Shown piece after piece: positions 4,988 to 6,356 of a DNA stretch of 6,356 nt (positions are counted from its first letter, which is position 1; every line of letters starts with the position of its first letter). The position numbers and the translations under genes were made by a program. The notes below the pieces were generated by a model, which was not told where the DNA came from, made no database searches, and saw only the letters and a program-made list of their open reading frames with translations. Source of the DNA: Rudanella sp. (GTDB lineage: Bacteria; Bacteroidota; Bacteroidia; Cytophagales; Spirosomataceae); NCBI GenBank assembly GCA_026785985.1, contig JAJAYX010000873.1, positions 1-6,356 on the forward strand, in the 5' to 3' direction.

Positions 4988-6356
4988 ATGAACCGTCGAA
5001 ATTTTATCGAAAAAACCGCGTTGGCCGCAGCCACTTTCGGAATGCCTACGCTGATACCAGCCTCGGTGCTGGGTAAAAGTCACTCTGGCATACCGGCCCC
5101 ATCGAACCGTATTACGGTGGGGCTGATTGGCACCGGGCGGCAGGGTTACGGCCAGAATTTGCAGGGAAGCAACCTCGCTGGCATCAGTGGCCGCGTTCCC
5201 GGTTTGCTCAACGTGCCCGACGCGCAGGTTGTGGCCGTGTGCGACGTGGATAGCTGGCGAATGGAGCAAGCCCGCGCCGTTATCGACACACACTACGGAA
5301 AACAAACAGCCGGAGATCGTTACAAAGGGGTTTCGGCTTACCGCGATTTCCGGGAAATTATGGCCCGGCCCGACATTGACGCGGTGATGATTTCGACCCC
5401 CGACCATTGGCACGTACCGATGGCTATTATGGCTGCAAAGGCCAAAAAGCATATCAGTTGCGAAAAGCCCCTGAGCCTGAGCGTGCAACAGGGCCGGGCG
5501 TTGGTCGATGCGATCAAAAAATCCGGCAGTTCAATCATAAACCGAACCGACAGTGAATTTCGGTCGGTGCGCCCTCAGAATCTGGCGGTTGAGTTGGTTC
5601 GGAATGGCCGTATTGGAACTCTCCAGAAAATAGAAATTTCGTTTCCCTCAGACCCGGTTCCCGTACCGATACAGGCCGATATGCCCATTCCGAAAGAGCT
5701 TGATTATGAGTTGTGGTTAGGCCCGGCTCCCTTTGTTCCCTACACCGAAAAGCGGGTGCATTCGCGCTCAGACCTGCTCAAACGACCCAACTGGATGCGG
5801 ATCGACACCTACGCCCAGGGTATGATTGCCAACTGGGGAGCGCACTATTTCGACATGGCGCAATGGGCCAACGACAGCGAATATTCGGGGCCGGTGTCAG
5901 TGGAGGGGCGGGGCGAATTTCCCAAAAGTTTGTGGAACTCAATGATAAACTTCAGCGTGACCTATCGGTATGCCAATGGGCTGGAAATGACTTGCCAACA
6001 AACGCCCACCAGCACTCCCGCCATCCGGTATGTGGGCAGCGAGGGCTGGATCAACGTGGCTGGGTATCCGGGCCTGCTCACGGCCAGCAACCCGGCCCTG
6101 CTCGACAGCAAACCACAGCCGGGCGAACTCGATTTATCGAAAACGCTCTGGGATAAGACCGATTTTATCGAAGCCATCAAAACCAGACGCAAAACCCTCG
6201 AACCCATCGAGGTGGGCCACCGCACCATTTCTATTTCTCAGATTGGACTGATTACCTGTCAGTTAGGCCAAAAACTAACGTGGAACCCGGTGAACGAACT
6301 CTTCGACGGGAATAACCAGGCGAACGCACTGCTGGCGGCTCCACTGGCGCGTAAAC
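4988..6356 (+). CDS. Tat-signal Gfo/Idh/MocA-family oxidoreductase, 3' end cut by window
   Basis: 456 complete codons are read without a stop to the window edge. Family members end soon after an NALL..PL motif like the one at 446-453, so only about ten residues should be missing. The family uses tightly bound or free NAD(P) to oxidise or reduce sugars, cyclitols and glycosides. Residues 1-29 (NRRNFIEKTALAAATFG...) look like a twin-arginine signal, implying folded export to the periplasm. VGLIGTGRQG (44-53) is the Rossmann motif, CDVD (85-88) the end of the second strand, STPDHWH (136-142) and CEKPL (158-162) the family's conserved blocks with K160, and GAHYFD (284-289) carries the active-site-type His286. 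The common TDWG before it reads ANWG here. The ATG lies 10 nt after the DUF1080 stop, so both are probably one operon acting on the same glycoside. The substrate cannot be deduced. Confidence 0.94.
   Translation, partial: MNRRNFIEKTALAAATFGMPTLIPASVLGKSHSGIPAPSNRITVGLIGTGRQGYGQNLQGSNLAGISGRVPGLLNVPDAQVVAVCDVDSWRMEQARAVIDTHYGKQTAGDRYKGVSAYRDFREIMARPDIDAVMISTPDHWHVPMAIMAAKAKKHISCEKPLSLSVQQGRALVDAIKKSGSSIINRTDSEFRSVRPQNLAVELVRNGRIGTLQKIEISFPSDPVPVPIQADMPIPKELDYELWLGPAPFVPYTEKRVHSRSDLLKRPNWMRIDTYAQGMIANWGAHYFDMAQWANDSEYSGPVSVEGRGEFPKSLWNSMINFSVTYRYANGLEMTCQQTPTSTPAIRYVGSEGWINVAGYPGLLTASNPALLDSKPQPGELDLSKTLWDKTDFIEAIKTRRKTLEPIEVGHRTISISQIGLITCQLGQKLTWNPVNELFDGNNQANALLAAPLARK

Noticed and set aside
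4952..5488. 178-codon open frame on the minus strand opposite the oxidoreductase
   Set aside because: It is antisense to the strongly supported Rossmann domain of the Gfo/Idh/MocA gene and rich in His/Gly/Arg as expected for antisense of such codons; there is no independent support.
5713..6156. 147-codon plus-strand open frame inside the oxidoreductase gene
   Set aside because: It is out of frame with the continuous 456-codon oxidoreductase reading, which keeps family motifs to the window end, so it is not evidence of a frameshift.

Overview
The window looks like a chromosomal segment of a Bacteroidota bacterium, most probably a Cytophagales member of the Spirosoma/Rudanella/Fibrella kind. 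This rests on the GC-moderate coding sequence, start codons without a clear Shine-Dalgarno sequence, signal peptides ending in Ala-Gln, and the protein types present (a TolC ending in a FRTKILDFYQ-type tail, secreted DUF1080 and Tat-type Gfo/Idh/MocA proteins). The genus is an inference from remembered protein style, not from a search.

Left part (1-2664, plus strand): the 3' part of a TolC-family outer-membrane efflux gene, then a MacA/HlyD-type periplasmic adaptor gene, then an unrecognised 53-codon ORF. TolC and the adaptor form the outer-membrane and periplasmic parts of a tripartite pump. No inner-membrane ABC or RND component follows, so it would have to lie upstream or elsewhere. The TolC-adaptor gap is filled by an 8-bp-period repeat arranged as a long inverted repeat that reaches to within 2 nt of the adaptor ATG.

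Middle part (2668-3156, minus strand): a 162-codon membrane gene, convergent with the 53-codon ORF (3 bp apart). It has two N-terminal hydrophobic segments, a short periplasmic region and a C-terminal membrane anchor. It resembles the two ends of a DUF3999-like protein joined together, and its extra N-terminus resembles the beginning of a DUF2339-like membrane protein. It may be the product of deletions.

Right part (3225-6356, plus strand): gpsA (glycerol-3-phosphate dehydrogenase, for phospholipid synthesis), a secreted DUF1080 / 3-keto-disaccharide hydrolase-type protein, and a nearly complete Tat-signal Gfo/Idh/MocA oxidoreductase cut by the window end. The three are closely spaced (19 and 10 nt) and could be co-transcribed. 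The last two suggest periplasmic oxidation and cleavage of glycosides by a 3-keto route. A perfect 11-bp inverted repeat places the DUF1080 start codon in its loop.

I saw no RNA genes, CRISPR arrays, insertion sequences or phage genes. Most of the window is ordinary metabolic and envelope sequence. The points most worth checking are the two start-codon-associated inverted repeats and the apparently collapsed minus-strand gene.
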